A stretch of 64,000 nt of DNA from Phycisphaerae bacterium (GTDB lineage: Bacteria; Planctomycetota; Phycisphaerae; Phycisphaerales; UBA1924), in the NCBI GenBank assembly GCA_016793805.1, contig JAEUIZ010000039.1:107595-171594 (forward strand), written 5' to 3'. Positions within the stretch are counted from its first letter, which is position 1, and each line of letters starts with the position of its first letter. This document shows positions 1 through 7,817 of the stretch, in pieces. The notes under the pieces were generated by a model. The model had not been told where the DNA came from. It did no database searches and saw nothing but the letters and a program-made list of their open reading frames with translations. The position numbers and the translations under genes are program-made.

Positions 1-197
1 TGGCCGGCGACGGCGTAGTGCAGGCCCGCGGCCAGCGCCTCGCCCGGCGCGGCCCGCTCCACCAGCCGCATCCATCGCTGCGCGGGCCACGACTCCGGGA
101 ACGCGCCCGACGCGCTGGCGAGCCTGATCCCTCCCCGCACCTTCCGCGGGAGCACCGGCTTGGGGCGATACATCGGGTTGGGACGCGGATTCGTCAT
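1..197 (-). CDS. SWIM zinc-finger family protein, N-terminal part (runs off the window)
   Basis: An open minus-strand frame begins at an ATG (195-197) and continues past base 1, giving 65 codons without a stop. The protein starts MTNPRPNPMYRPKP and then contains GGIRLASASGAFPESW followed by AQRWMRLVE and GLHYAVAG. This order (GGI, then Ser-Trp, then RW, then a YA-x-G turn) is the usual N-terminus of bacterial SWIM zinc-finger proteins that sit beside SNF2-type helicases. The zinc ligands themselves would lie outside the window. The family assignment rests on motif recall only, and the function is unknown. Confidence 0.55.
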   Translation of the reverse strand, partial: MTNPRPNPMYRPKPVLPRKVRGGIRLASASGAFPESWPAQRWMRLVERAAPGEALAAGLHYAVAG

Positions 198-274
198 GGG
201 GCAGAAAGGGAAGCGTTGGCGGTCGGCGGCGCGGAATCCACCTCGGGTACACTCCCGACCCGGAGGTGGTGCGA

Positions 275-676
275 ATGAGCGCGGCAAACGTGGCGTTGAT
301 CCGTTCGATGTACGAGGCGTTCGCCAAGGGCGACGCGGCGGGCGTGCTGGGACGCATGAGCCCCGGCATCGTCTGGAACGAGGCGGAAGGATTCCTCTAC
401 GCGGACCGCAACCCGTATGTCGGCCCGGACGCGATCGGGCAGGGCATCTTCATGCGGATCGCGACGGAGTGGGACGGGTTCAGCGTTCGGCCGGAGGAGT
501 TCCTCGACGCCGGGGATACGGTCGTCGCGACGGGCCGGTACACGGGGACGTACAAGAAGACCGGGCGGACGCTCAGCGCGCAGTTCGCGCACGTCTGGCG
601 GGTCGAGGGCGGGATGGCGACGCGGTTCCAGCAGTACACGGACACGCTCCAGAGCGCCCGCGTGGCCGGGGTTTGA
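275..676 (+). CDS. SnoaL-like / nuclear transport factor 2-like protein
   Basis: A 133-residue protein. The ATG at 275 is preferred over an in-frame GTG at 266 because GGAGG at 262-266 lies at the right distance from the ATG. The N-terminus (NVALIRSMYEAFAKGD) and the middle (GRMSPGIVWNEAEG, then a GPDAIGQGIF segment and a strand ending with the FAHVWRVEGG turn) match the cone-shaped alpha+beta barrel of SnoaL-like proteins. Members include polyketide cyclases, isomerases and many proteins of unknown role. No diagnostic catalytic pair can be assigned, so the substrate is unknown. It stands alone, upstream of tRNA-Gln. Confidence 0.75.
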   Translation: MSAANVALIRSMYEAFAKGDAAGVLGRMSPGIVWNEAEGFLYADRNPYVGPDAIGQGIFMRIATEWDGFSVRPEEFLDAGDTVVATGRYTGTYKKTGRTLSAQFAHVWRVEGGMATRFQQYTDTLQSARVAGV

Positions 677-916
677 AGTCGGCGCGGAGGCGCACTAGAC
701 TGGTCCCGTTCGGAGCCGATCGCGACGGAGGCGGCAGGCCGCTGAGGCGCGATCATGGGTCTTTCTATCGCGGCTGATGGAACGCCCCGCTCCCGCCGGC
801 CCTGAGCCGGCTTCCGTGCCGCGGCCCCGCCTGGCGAACGCGCCAACGCGGACCGCGAAGGGTCCGTGGTTCGACGCAAGGGCGTCGAGGTGAAGGAGGC
901 TGCGTCCGAGCCGTAT

Positions 917-987
917 TGGCCGATGGTGTAACGGTAGCACAGCAGATTTTGGTTCTGTTTGTCCAGGTTCGAATCCTGGTCGGCCAG
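917..987 (+). tRNA. tRNA-Gln (anticodon TTG)
   Basis: A 71-nt cloverleaf: acceptor TGGCCGA (917-923) pairs with TCGGCCA (980-986), followed by discriminator G. A D-arm is present. The anticodon stem GCAGA/TCTGT encloses loop TTTTGGT with anticodon TTG, and the T-arm contains GGTTCGAATCC. CCA is not encoded. The 240 bases between the previous gene and this tRNA hold nothing I can recognise. Confidence 0.93.
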
Positions 988-1045
988 TTCCCCGCTGCCG
1001 CGTGCGCCACGACCCGAAGCCACGTCCGGCTCGGCCCGCGCGACC

Positions 1046-1840
1046 ATGCGTGAGGCCCCGACCCAACCCGCCGCCGTCATCCTCGCCGCCGGCAAGGGCA
1101 CGCGCATGCCCGGCGACCTGCCGAAGGTCGCGCACCCCGTCGGGGGTCGGCCCATGGTCTGCCCGATCGTCGAGGCGTGCGTGCAGGCGGGGTGCGGGCG
1201 CGTCGTCGTGGTCGTGGGCTACAAGCAGGCAGTCGTCCGGGAGGCGCTGGCGGGCTATCGGGTCGAGTTCGCCGTGCAGGCCGAGCAACTCGGGACCGGG
1301 CACGCGGTGCAGTGCGCCGAGGCGGCGCTCTCGGCGGCGCCCGCGCCGGCCCAGGTCTTCGTGCTCGGTGGCGACGGCCCGCTGATCCGGGCGTCGACGC
1401 TGACGCGCCTGCTCTCGAGGCATCGCTCCACCGGTGCCGCCGCCACGCTCGCGACCGCGGTGATCGACGACCCGACCGGCTACGGGCGGATCGTCCGCGA
1501 CGCTTCGGGGCGGTTCGAGCGGATCGTCGAGCACAAGAACGCGACGCCCGAGCAGCGGGCGATCCGCGAGGTGAACCCGAGTTACTACTGCTTCGATCGC
1601 GTGCCGCTGTTCGACGCGCTCCGCGAGGTTCGCCCGAACGAGGCGACGAGGGAGCGGTACCTGACGGACGTGCTGGCGATCATGCTGGGCAAGGGGCTGC
1701 GGGTCGAGGTCGAGCCGGGCGTCCCGCCCGAGGACGTGCTCTCGATCAACACGCCCGCCGAACTCGCGGTCGTCGATCGCCTCTATCGCGCCCGCGCGGG
1801 CGCGACCCGGACGCTCCCCCACGCAGGACTCGCGCCATGA
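1046..1840 (+). CDS. GlmU-like sugar-1-phosphate nucleotidyltransferase without the acyltransferase domain
   Basis: A 264-residue nucleotidyltransferase. The Rossmann-like N-terminus carries LAAGKGTRMPGDLPKV (residues 13-28), the signature of UDP-GlcNAc pyrophosphorylases. EQLGTGHAVQ (80-89) and GGDGPLI (108-114, usually GDxPL) follow, then GYGRI and NPSYYCF. Family knowledge predicts uridylyl transfer from UTP to GlcNAc-1-phosphate for cell-wall or surface sugar synthesis. Bifunctional GlmU is about 450 residues with a C-terminal left-handed beta-helix. This protein ends after the pyrophosphorylase domain, so acetyl transfer must be done elsewhere, or the enzyme serves another sugar nucleotide. 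The stop overlaps the prs start by 4 nt (ATGA), so the two are likely translated together. Confidence 0.85.
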   Translation: MREAPTQPAAVILAAGKGTRMPGDLPKVAHPVGGRPMVCPIVEACVQAGCGRVVVVVGYKQAVVREALAGYRVEFAVQAEQLGTGHAVQCAEAALSAAPAPAQVFVLGGDGPLIRASTLTRLLSRHRSTGAAATLATAVIDDPTGYGRIVRDASGRFERIVEHKNATPEQRAIREVNPSYYCFDRVPLFDALREVRPNEATRERYLTDVLAIMLGKGLRVEVEPGVPPEDVLSINTPAELAVVDRLYRARAGATRTLPHAGLAP

Positions 1841-2823
1841 GCAGCGGCGACGCCAACAGCCTGAAGGTCATCGCGGGCCGGCACAGCGTCGGGCTCACGA
1901 CGCGGATCTGCGACCACATCGGGATCCCGCTGGCCCAGGCCCGCACGACCGCGTTCCCGGACGGGGAACTGATGGTCAAGTTGGAGGAGGACGTCCGCGG
2001 GCGTGACTGCTTCGTGGTGATCTCGACGTGCCACCCCGTCAACGACAACCTGATGGAACTGCTGGTGTTCCTCGACTGCCTCCGCCGCGCCTCGGCATCG
2101 CGGGTGACGGTGGTGACGCCGTACTTCGGGTACGCGCGGCAGGACCGCAAGGACGAGGGGCGCGTCCCGATCACGGCGAAACTGGTGGCGAACCTCATCA
2201 CCGCGGCCCGGGCCGATCGGCTGCTGGCGCTGGACCTGCACGCGGCGCAGATCCAGGGCTTCTTCGACCTCCCGGTGGACCACCTCTCGGCCACGCCGGT
2301 GTTCTACAACTACTTCAAGTCGATCCGCGGCGACCTTGGCGACCTCTGCCTGGTGAGCCCGGACGTGGGCAACGTCAAGGTGGCCGAGAGTTTCGCCAAC
2401 CTGCTCGGGGGCGACCTGGCGATCATCAACAAGCGCCGCCTGTCGGGCTCGACGGTGACCACGGGCAACCTCATCGGCGACGTGAAGAACAAGACCGTCC
2501 TGATGTTCGACGACATGATCTCGACCGCGGGCACCGTCTGCGAGGCGGCACGCCTCGTGATGGACAAGGGCGCCAAGCAGGTCTTTGCCGCGGCGACGCA
2601 CGCGGTGCTTGTGGGGATGGCGATCCAGCGGCTGGCCGAGGCGCCGATCAGCCGCGTCGTGGTCACCAACACGATCCCCTCCGGCGACGGACGAGTGGAC
2701 CCGATCCGTGACAAACTGGTGGAGTTGTGCGTGGGCCCGCTGATCGGCGAGGCGATCCACCGCATCCACCACAATCTCTCAGTCAGCGAGTTGTTCAAGG
2801 GCACCGCGGGAACAAAGCGGTAG
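1837..2823 (+). CDS. prs: Ribose-phosphate pyrophosphokinase
   Basis: A 328-residue PRPP synthase, which makes phosphoribosyl pyrophosphate from ribose-5-phosphate and ATP for nucleotide, histidine and tryptophan synthesis in the cytoplasm. Visible family motifs are FPDGE (40-44), the ATP/pyrophosphate-site stretch YFGYARQDRK (96-105), the metal/substrate segment DLHAAQIQGFFD (133-144) and the PRPP loop DDMISTAGT (225-233). The length matches class I enzymes. The ATG overlaps the stop of the GlmU-like gene by 4 nt. A GC hairpin and then rplY follow. Confidence 0.96.
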   Translation: MSSGDANSLKVIAGRHSVGLTTRICDHIGIPLAQARTTAFPDGELMVKLEEDVRGRDCFVVISTCHPVNDNLMELLVFLDCLRRASASRVTVVTPYFGYARQDRKDEGRVPITAKLVANLITAARADRLLALDLHAAQIQGFFDLPVDHLSATPVFYNYFKSIRGDLGDLCLVSPDVGNVKVAESFANLLGGDLAIINKRRLSGSTVTTGNLIGDVKNKTVLMFDDMISTAGTVCEAARLVMDKGAKQVFAAATHAVLVGMAIQRLAEAPISRVVVTNTIPSGDGRVDPIRDKLVELCVGPLIGEAIHRIHHNLSVSELFKGTAGTKR

Positions 2824-2837
2824 CGCACGCACCCAGG

Positions 2838-2852
2838 GCGGCCGAGGGCCGC
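2838..2852 (+). terminator. Hairpin between prs and rplY
   Basis: A perfect 6-bp inverted repeat GCGGCC-GAG-GGCCGC lies 14 nt after the prs stop and just before the rplY ribosome binding site. No T-run follows. It could be an attenuator or RNA processing signal rather than a strong terminator. Confidence 0.3.
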
Positions 2853-2872
2853 ATGACGGAAGGAAGACAGCC

Positions 2873-3610
2873 ATGCACGAGAAATCCCCGATCCTGAAGG
2901 CGACCAAGCGTGACCGCGTGGGCACGCGCTACTCGACGCGAATCCGCGAGCGCGGCGGGCTTCCCGCGGTGGTCTACGGGCGGGCCTCGCAGCCGGAGTC
3001 CGTCGCGCTGGACGCGAAGGAGACCCTCACCCACATCCACAAGGGCGAGAAGGTCTTCCGCATCCAGGTCGAGGGCGCGAAGGAGGCCCAGACGGTGCTC
3101 CTCAAGGCGGTGCAGTTCGACCACCTCGGGACCAACGTGGTGCACGCCGACTTCGCCCGCGTGTCGCTGACGGACCGCGTGTCGGTGCGCGTCCCGATCC
3201 ACCTGCTGGGCGAGGCCAAGGGCCTCAAGACGGCCGGCGCGATCCTCATGCACCCGACCAACGAGATCGAGATCGAGTGCGTGGTCACGGACATCCCGGA
3301 CTACATCGAGGTCGGGGTCGGGGACCTCGACGTGGACCATCAGATCACCGCGGGCGACGTGAAACTGCCCGGTGCGTCCATGAAACTCAAGACGGACAAG
3401 CACGCGATCCTGGCCCAGATCGTCATCCAGCAGGAGATCGTCGAGGCCAAGGCCGAAGAGGGCGCCGTCGAGGCCGGCCCGGCCGAGCCCGAGGTCATCA
3501 CCGCCAAGAAGAAGGACGAGGAAGGGGCCGCGCCGGGCGCCGCCAAGCCGGGCGAGAAGGCACCCGCCGACAAGAAGGCCGCCCCCGCCAAGGAGGACAA
3601 GAAGAAGTAA
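2873..3610 (+). CDS. rplY: 50S ribosomal protein L25/general stress protein Ctc
   Basis: A 245-residue L25 of the long TL5/CTC type. The N-terminal 5S rRNA-binding domain spans roughly residues 1-95 (note GTRYSTRIRERGGLPAVVYG), and a second beta domain spans about 100-190. A low-complexity tail rich in Lys, Glu and Ala (190-245) ends EDKKK. The role is 5S rRNA binding in the large subunit. AAGGAAG before the ATG is a good ribosome binding site. The prs-rplY-pth order is common in bacteria. In this gene Lys before Leu is written AAA (twice near 3360-3390) although AAG is used almost everywhere else. Confidence 0.95.
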   Translation: MHEKSPILKATKRDRVGTRYSTRIRERGGLPAVVYGRASQPESVALDAKETLTHIHKGEKVFRIQVEGAKEAQTVLLKAVQFDHLGTNVVHADFARVSLTDRVSVRVPIHLLGEAKGLKTAGAILMHPTNEIEIECVVTDIPDYIEVGVGDLDVDHQITAGDVKLPGASMKLKTDKHAILAQIVIQQEIVEAKAEEGAVEAGPAEPEVITAKKKDEEGAAPGAAKPGEKAPADKKAAPAKEDKKK

Positions 3611-3627
3611 CACGCCGCCACGCTACG

Positions 3628-3646
3628 GACCTCGGCTTCCGGGGTC
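3628..3646 (+). terminator. Hairpin after rplY
   Basis: GACCTCGG (3628-3635) and CCGGGGTC (3639-3646) form an 8-bp stem, with one G-T pair, around a CTT loop in the rplY-pth gap. There is no U-tract. It may be a weak terminator or a processing hairpin. Confidence 0.25.
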
Positions 3647-3691
3647 TGTGCGCCGGTGCCATGTCTGCTTCTCGTCGATCGGAATGGAGCC

Positions 3692-4345
3692 ATGAGAGTG
3701 GTCGTCGGACTGGGCAATCCCGGCAGGGAGTACGACAAGACCCGGCACAACGCCGGGTTCATGGTCGTCGATCGCCTCGTCGATCGCCACGCCCGGGCTG
3801 TCCCCGCTCGCGCCCGCTTCAACGCCGCCGCGTTCGACGGGAGGATCGCCGGCGAGCCGTGCCTCTTCCTCAAGCCCACGACGTACATGAACCGCTCGGG
3901 ACTCTGTGTGGGCGAGGCGGTCCGGTTCTTCAAACTCAATCCCGCCCAGGAACTGCTCGTGATCGTGGACGAGATCTACTTGCCGTGCGGCACGATCCGG
4001 CTACGTCCCGGCGGCGGGAGCGGGGGTCACAACGGGCTCGAGGACATCGGCCGTGCCCTGGGCACCGATGCCTACCCGCGCCTCCGGGTTGGCGTAGGCC
4101 CCAAGCCGCCCGGGTACGACCAGTCCAACTTCGTCCTCGGCCGGTTCACCGATCTCGAGTGGGCGGCCGTGGCGCCATCCATCGACAAGGCGGCCGATGC
4201 CGCCGAGTGTTTCGTCACCAAGGGCCTTGACGCGGCGATGAACGCGTTCAACGCGCCGGATGTCCCGAGGCCAGCGCGTCCCAAGCCCGAGCGTCCAGAG
4301 TCCGATCCCGCCCGCATCCCGCCGGAGGCGCCGCCTCCCGCCTGA
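3692..4345 (+). CDS. pth: Peptidyl-tRNA hydrolase
   Basis: A 217-residue Pth, which releases tRNA from peptidyl-tRNAs that drop off ribosomes. The N-terminus MRVVVGLGNPG fixes the ATG at 3692; an in-frame GTG at 3656 would add 12 residues not seen in the family. The catalytic histidine is in TRHNAGF (His19), with KPTTYMNRSG at 61-70, the acidic loop IVDEIYLP around Asp93 (usually HDDLDLP), and GGSGGHNGL (108-116). A proline-rich tail of about 30 residues is extra. The gene lies between rplY and rpsF, the usual neighbourhood. Confidence 0.93.
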   Translation: MRVVVGLGNPGREYDKTRHNAGFMVVDRLVDRHARAVPARARFNAAAFDGRIAGEPCLFLKPTTYMNRSGLCVGEAVRFFKLNPAQELLVIVDEIYLPCGTIRLRPGGGSGGHNGLEDIGRALGTDAYPRLRVGVGPKPPGYDQSNFVLGRFTDLEWAAVAPSIDKAADAAECFVTKGLDAAMNAFNAPDVPRPARPKPERPESDPARIPPEAPPPA

Positions 4346-4381
4346 GTTCACCGGGGCAGTCCGCCCCATTCGGAGTTCCAC

Positions 4382-4825
4382 ATGCCTGAGAATCGCACGT
4401 ACACCTACGAGATCATGTTCCTGGTCGGGCAGGCACAGGCCGCCGACTTCAGCGGCACCATCGAGCACATCCGCGAGTTGCTCGGTCGCGCGCACGCCGA
4501 GGTCCTCGCGATGAAGAAGTGGGACGAGCGCCGCCTCGCCTACGAGATCAAGAAGCAGAAGCGCGGGCTCTACATCCTGGCGTATGTGAAGGCGCCCGCG
4601 GCCTCGATGCGCAGTTTCGAGCGCGACTGCAACCTCTCGGAGAAGATCCTCCGCGTGCTCATCCTCCGTGCCGACCACTTCACGCAGGACGAACTCGTCG
4701 CCCACGACGGACGCGAGGCGCTCGAGACCGAGGCGAAACTCCGGGCCAAGCAGGCCGCGGAGCGCCCCGCCGAGCCAGCCCCCGCGCCGGCGGCCGTCGC
4801 CGAGCCCGAGCCCGAGCCGGCCTGA
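4382..4825 (+). CDS. rpsF: 30S ribosomal protein S6
   Basis: A 147-residue S6. The ferredoxin-like fold spans residues 1-105: YTYEIMFLVG strand, then KKWDERRLAYEIKKQKRGLYILAYV, then ILRVLILR. A tail of Ala, Pro and Glu (115-147) ends EPEPEPA. S6 binds 16S rRNA with S18 in the small-subunit platform. It starts 36 nt after pth and is followed by ssb, as in many bacteria. The usual rpsR and rplI genes do not follow here. Confidence 0.94.
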   Translation: MPENRTYTYEIMFLVGQAQAADFSGTIEHIRELLGRAHAEVLAMKKWDERRLAYEIKKQKRGLYILAYVKAPAASMRSFERDCNLSEKILRVLILRADHFTQDELVAHDGREALETEAKLRAKQAAERPAEPAPAPAAVAEPEPEPA

Positions 4826-4941
4826 TCGCCCGCGGCGGCGTCATCCGACGTCGCGCGCGCGGTCGTCGCGCGCGACTCCATCGCCGTCGGACGCGCGCCG
4901 CCTACGCTTACCCGATCAGAATCCAATCAAGGAGTTTCCCC

Positions 4942-5391
4942 GTGCCCAATCTGAACAAAGTGATGTTGATGGGGAACCTGACGCGCGACATCGAGTTGCG
5001 GCACACGTCGGGGAACCAGGCCGTGGCGAATATCGGGCTTGCCGTCAATCGCCGCTGGCGGTCCCCGGAGGGCGAGCAGCGCGAAGAGACCACGTTCGTG
5101 GACTGCGAGGCGTGGGGCAAGACCGCCGAGACGATGTCGAAGTACCTGACCAAGGGCAGGCCGGTCTATATCGAGGGGCGCCTCAAACTCGACCAGTGGG
5201 AGAAAGAGGGCCAGAAGCACTCGAAACTCAAGGTCGTTGTCGAGGGATTCCAGTTCATCGACAGCAAGGGCGGCGGCGGCGGAGACGACGGCAGCGGGGG
5301 CGGCGCTCCAGCACGAGGTCGAGCGCCATCAGCGCCGAGCCAGGCCGCCCCGTCCCAAGGCAACGTGAGCGACGACGACATCCCGTTCTGA
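4942..5391 (+). CDS. ssb: Single-stranded DNA-binding protein
   Basis: A 149-residue SSB starting at a GTG, supported by AAGGAG at 4929-4934 and by the family N-terminus NLNKVMLMGNLTRD. The OB fold covers residues 1-108 (TTFVDCEAWGKTAE, RPVYIEGRLKLDQW). A Gly/Ala/Pro linker follows, and the protein ends with the conserved acidic tip DDDIPF, which recruits other repair and replication proteins. The gap to rpsF is 116 nt. Three Lys-Leu pairs within this gene use AAA-CTC while most other lysines are AAG. Confidence 0.95.
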   Translation: MPNLNKVMLMGNLTRDIELRHTSGNQAVANIGLAVNRRWRSPEGEQREETTFVDCEAWGKTAETMSKYLTKGRPVYIEGRLKLDQWEKEGQKHSKLKVVVEGFQFIDSKGGGGGDDGSGGGAPARGRAPSAPSQAAPSQGNVSDDDIPF

Positions 5392-5561
5392 GCAGGGGCA
5401 GGCGTCGACGATCGCGTCGGTCGCCCGCTCGGTCGCAGCCGGCGCGTGCATCTGGGGCATGCACCCCCATTGCCACCCGGCGGGCGGGGCGCTGCGAGGG
5501 GACTTGGTATCATCGCCCTTCGCTCGCGGTCGGAGGCCCCGCGGCAGAGCAGGAGAGACGC

Positions 5562-6956
5562 ATGACGGCACGTGTGTTGTGGATGAGCGCCCTGGGCGCG
5601 TGGGGCCTTGTTGTTGCCGCGGGCCGGGCGCAGACCGTCTGCAATCGCACCGGGCCGGACGTCATCGTCGGTGAGATCCTGACGCCCTCGAACTACCCGG
5701 CCTCCGGGGGCGTGGACGCGTTCTCGTTCGGCACCTATGCCTGCAACGTGGGCGACACGCCGGCGCTCTGGATCGCCGAGACCAACCAGCACCCCGTCAT
5801 CGCCCAGAACGTCTACCGGCTCAGCACCGTCGACGGCTCGACCCGCTTCGAGCAGGTCGGGATGAGTTGGCTCAAGCACGGGTTCTACGCGCTCAGCGAC
5901 GTGCTGTGCTGCCCGACATGCCTTCCGACCGACGGGACGCGCCTCGGCGTCGGGTGCGCCGACGCGTACGTCTCGAGCCGCAACGCGATGCAGGCCAACC
6001 TCGGCCCGCGGTGGGAAGTCAACGCGCACACCGGGGCCTTTCCATACCCGCCGTCGAATCCGCCCTACACCACCGGCGCGCCGGATCGCCGGCTGCAGGT
6101 GGCGCTCGCGGATCTGGTGGTGGGGGGGCAGTATTTCATCGAGGCGCACTACGTCACCGCCGACGACGCGGCGGCGGGGAACCAGAACAACAACGCCTCG
6201 TACGCCTCCGCGACCGTCAGCGCGGTGGGGCTCGAGTACTCGATGCAACTGGCCAGCCTGACGACGCGGGAGACGCCGGCCATCGCGGCGTGGAAGGCCG
6301 CCGACCCCGCCGTAACCGAGTCGCGTCTCCAGATCCCCGGCGACGGGCTCGTCATCGTCTCGTCGCGCGCGACGGCGATCGCGGGCGGACGCTGGCACTA
6401 CGAGTACGCCGTCTACAACATGAACTCGGACCAAGGCGTGGGCTCGATCCGCGTGCCGGTTCCGCTGGCCGCCTCGGTCACCAACATCGGGTTCCACGAT
6501 GTGGTCTACCGCAACGGCGACGGGGTCGGGAGCGTGAACGTGAGCGGGACGGACTGGCCGACGACCCGCTCGGAACTGGGCCTGACGTGGTCCACGCCGG
6601 CGTTTGCCGCGAATCCCAACGGCAACGCGATTCGCTGGGGCACGCTCTACAACTTCCGCTTGGATTCCGACCGCCCGCCCGCGGCATCGGGGAGCCTCAC
6701 CCTGGGCCTCTGGAAGTCGTCGCAGTCGTTCGCGGTCGCCGCGCAGGTGCCCAGCGCCGGCGGGTGCTACGCCAACTGCGACGGCGGGCAGGTCGTGCCA
6801 TTGCTCTCCGCCGCGGATTACATCTGCTTCATGAACCGATTCGCGGCGGGCGATGCCTGGGCGAACTGCGACGCGAGCACGACGATGCCGCTCCTGAACG
6901 TGCTCGACTTTGTGTGCTTCAACACCAAGTTCGCGGGCGGATGCGCGGCACCCTGA
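5562..6956 (+). CDS. Secreted GC-type dockerin protein
   Basis: A 464-residue exported protein. A signal peptide (about residues 1-25, ending AAGRAQ) precedes a large domain with pairs of cysteines (CNVGD, CCPTC) and beta-rich sequence, possibly a CARDB- or adhesion-type fold. The C-terminal 65 residues are a GC-type dockerin: YANCDGG...LSAADYICF then WANCDAS...LNVLDFVCF and a final GGC. This tail marks surface or secreted proteins in Phycisphaerae. The start follows AGGAGAGACGC. It is convergent with the minus-strand operon after it. No enzymatic motif was seen. The 170 bp before it contain nothing recognisable. Confidence 0.8.
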   Translation: MTARVLWMSALGAWGLVVAAGRAQTVCNRTGPDVIVGEILTPSNYPASGGVDAFSFGTYACNVGDTPALWIAETNQHPVIAQNVYRLSTVDGSTRFEQVGMSWLKHGFYALSDVLCCPTCLPTDGTRLGVGCADAYVSSRNAMQANLGPRWEVNAHTGAFPYPPSNPPYTTGAPDRRLQVALADLVVGGQYFIEAHYVTADDAAAGNQNNNASYASATVSAVGLEYSMQLASLTTRETPAIAAWKAADPAVTESRLQIPGDGLVIVSSRATAIAGGRWHYEYAVYNMNSDQGVGSIRVPVPLAASVTNIGFHDVVYRNGDGVGSVNVSGTDWPTTRSELGLTWSTPAFAANPNGNAIRWGTLYNFRLDSDRPPAASGSLTLGLWKSSQSFAVAAQVPSAGGCYANCDGGQVVPLLSAADYICFMNRFAAGDAWANCDASTTMPLLNVLDFVCFNTKFAGGCAAP

Positions 6957-6971
6957 CCTGAGCGCCGGCGA

Positions 6972-7817
6972 CTATCGCCAGCGCTGCCAGTCGGGGACGT
7001 AGTGCGGGCCGTTCTCTGATCCGACCGAACCCACGTTGAGCGGCAGGGCGAGGATCCATTCCGGCTTGGACGCGACCGCGCGCACGCTCCCGTCGCCGCG
7101 GGCGGTCACGGTCTGCCCGCGATGGCGGAAACTGGTGGTGGGGGAGAGGTTCGTGGACCACGAGCATCCCGCGCCAAAGAGCATCGGCGGGTCGAGCAGC
7201 GCGCAGTTGCGCGGGGGCGTGCCGGGCAGCAGCGTGTCGGCGAACACGAACAACTCCGTCGGCCGGTCGAGGTCCGAGAGCCGCTTCCAGCGCTGGCCCC
7301 CGATCTGGAGGCTCCACCCCGGCGTCGCGGGCGGGCACAGGTAGTACCCGTTGTACCCGTACGTGCTCGTCGGCAGCCCGGGGGACACCGACGCGGGCTG
7401 CGGTCGGTAGGTCCCCCAGGGCTGCGCGGCGCACTCGAACACCCCTCTCTCTCCCAACGGGGCGTCGAGATAAGTCGTCAGGTACCCCCTCGTCTGGTCG
7501 ATCGTGTTTCCCACCACCGCACCCCACCAATACACCGGCTGGCCCGAGACATCGGCGAGCGGCATCGCCCGGCCCGCGTGCGCATCGGCGTACAGCGTCC
7601 AGCCCAGGATCATCTGTCGCTGGTTGGATTGGCACGCCGCCTGTCGGCCCGCGGCCCGTGCGCCGCCCAGCGCGGGCAGCAGGATCGAGAGCAGCAGCGC
7701 CACCACCGCGATCACCACGAGCAGTTCCATGATCGTGAACGCGCGGCGGCCGAGCGCCGCGGAGATGGAAGGGGGGGCGGGGCGGGGGGCAGGTGGTGGG
7801 AGTGGGGCGGGCGTCAT
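6972..7817 (-). CDS. Type II secretion/pilin-like prepilin (N-methylation motif protein)
   Basis: A 281-residue protein with a short proline-rich leader, then RRAFTIMELLVVIAVVALLLSILLPALG, the prepilin signature and hydrophobic helix. Cleavage would be just before the Phe of FTIMELLVV, with the conserved Glu at mature position 5. The C-terminal part resembles planctomycete DUF1559-like pseudopilins: CQSNQRQMILGW, YGYNGYYL and SFRHRGQTV. It is the third gene of the riboswitch-led operon, and its ATG overlaps the upstream stop (TCAT on the plus strand). It is inferred to be a surface or periplasmic pseudopilus-like component. The reading frame stays open far upstream, but the homology begins at this ATG. 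Confidence 0.85.
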   Translation of the reverse strand: MTPAPLPPPAPRPAPPSISAALGRRAFTIMELLVVIAVVALLLSILLPALGGARAAGRQAACQSNQRQMILGWTLYADAHAGRAMPLADVSGQPVYWWGAVVGNTIDQTRGYLTTYLDAPLGERGVFECAAQPWGTYRPQPASVSPGLPTSTYGYNGYYLCPPATPGWSLQIGGQRWKRLSDLDRPTELFVFADTLLPGTPPRNCALLDPPMLFGAGCSWSTNLSPTTSFRHRGQTVTARGDGSVRAVASKPEWILALPLNVGSVGSENGPHYVPDWQRWR

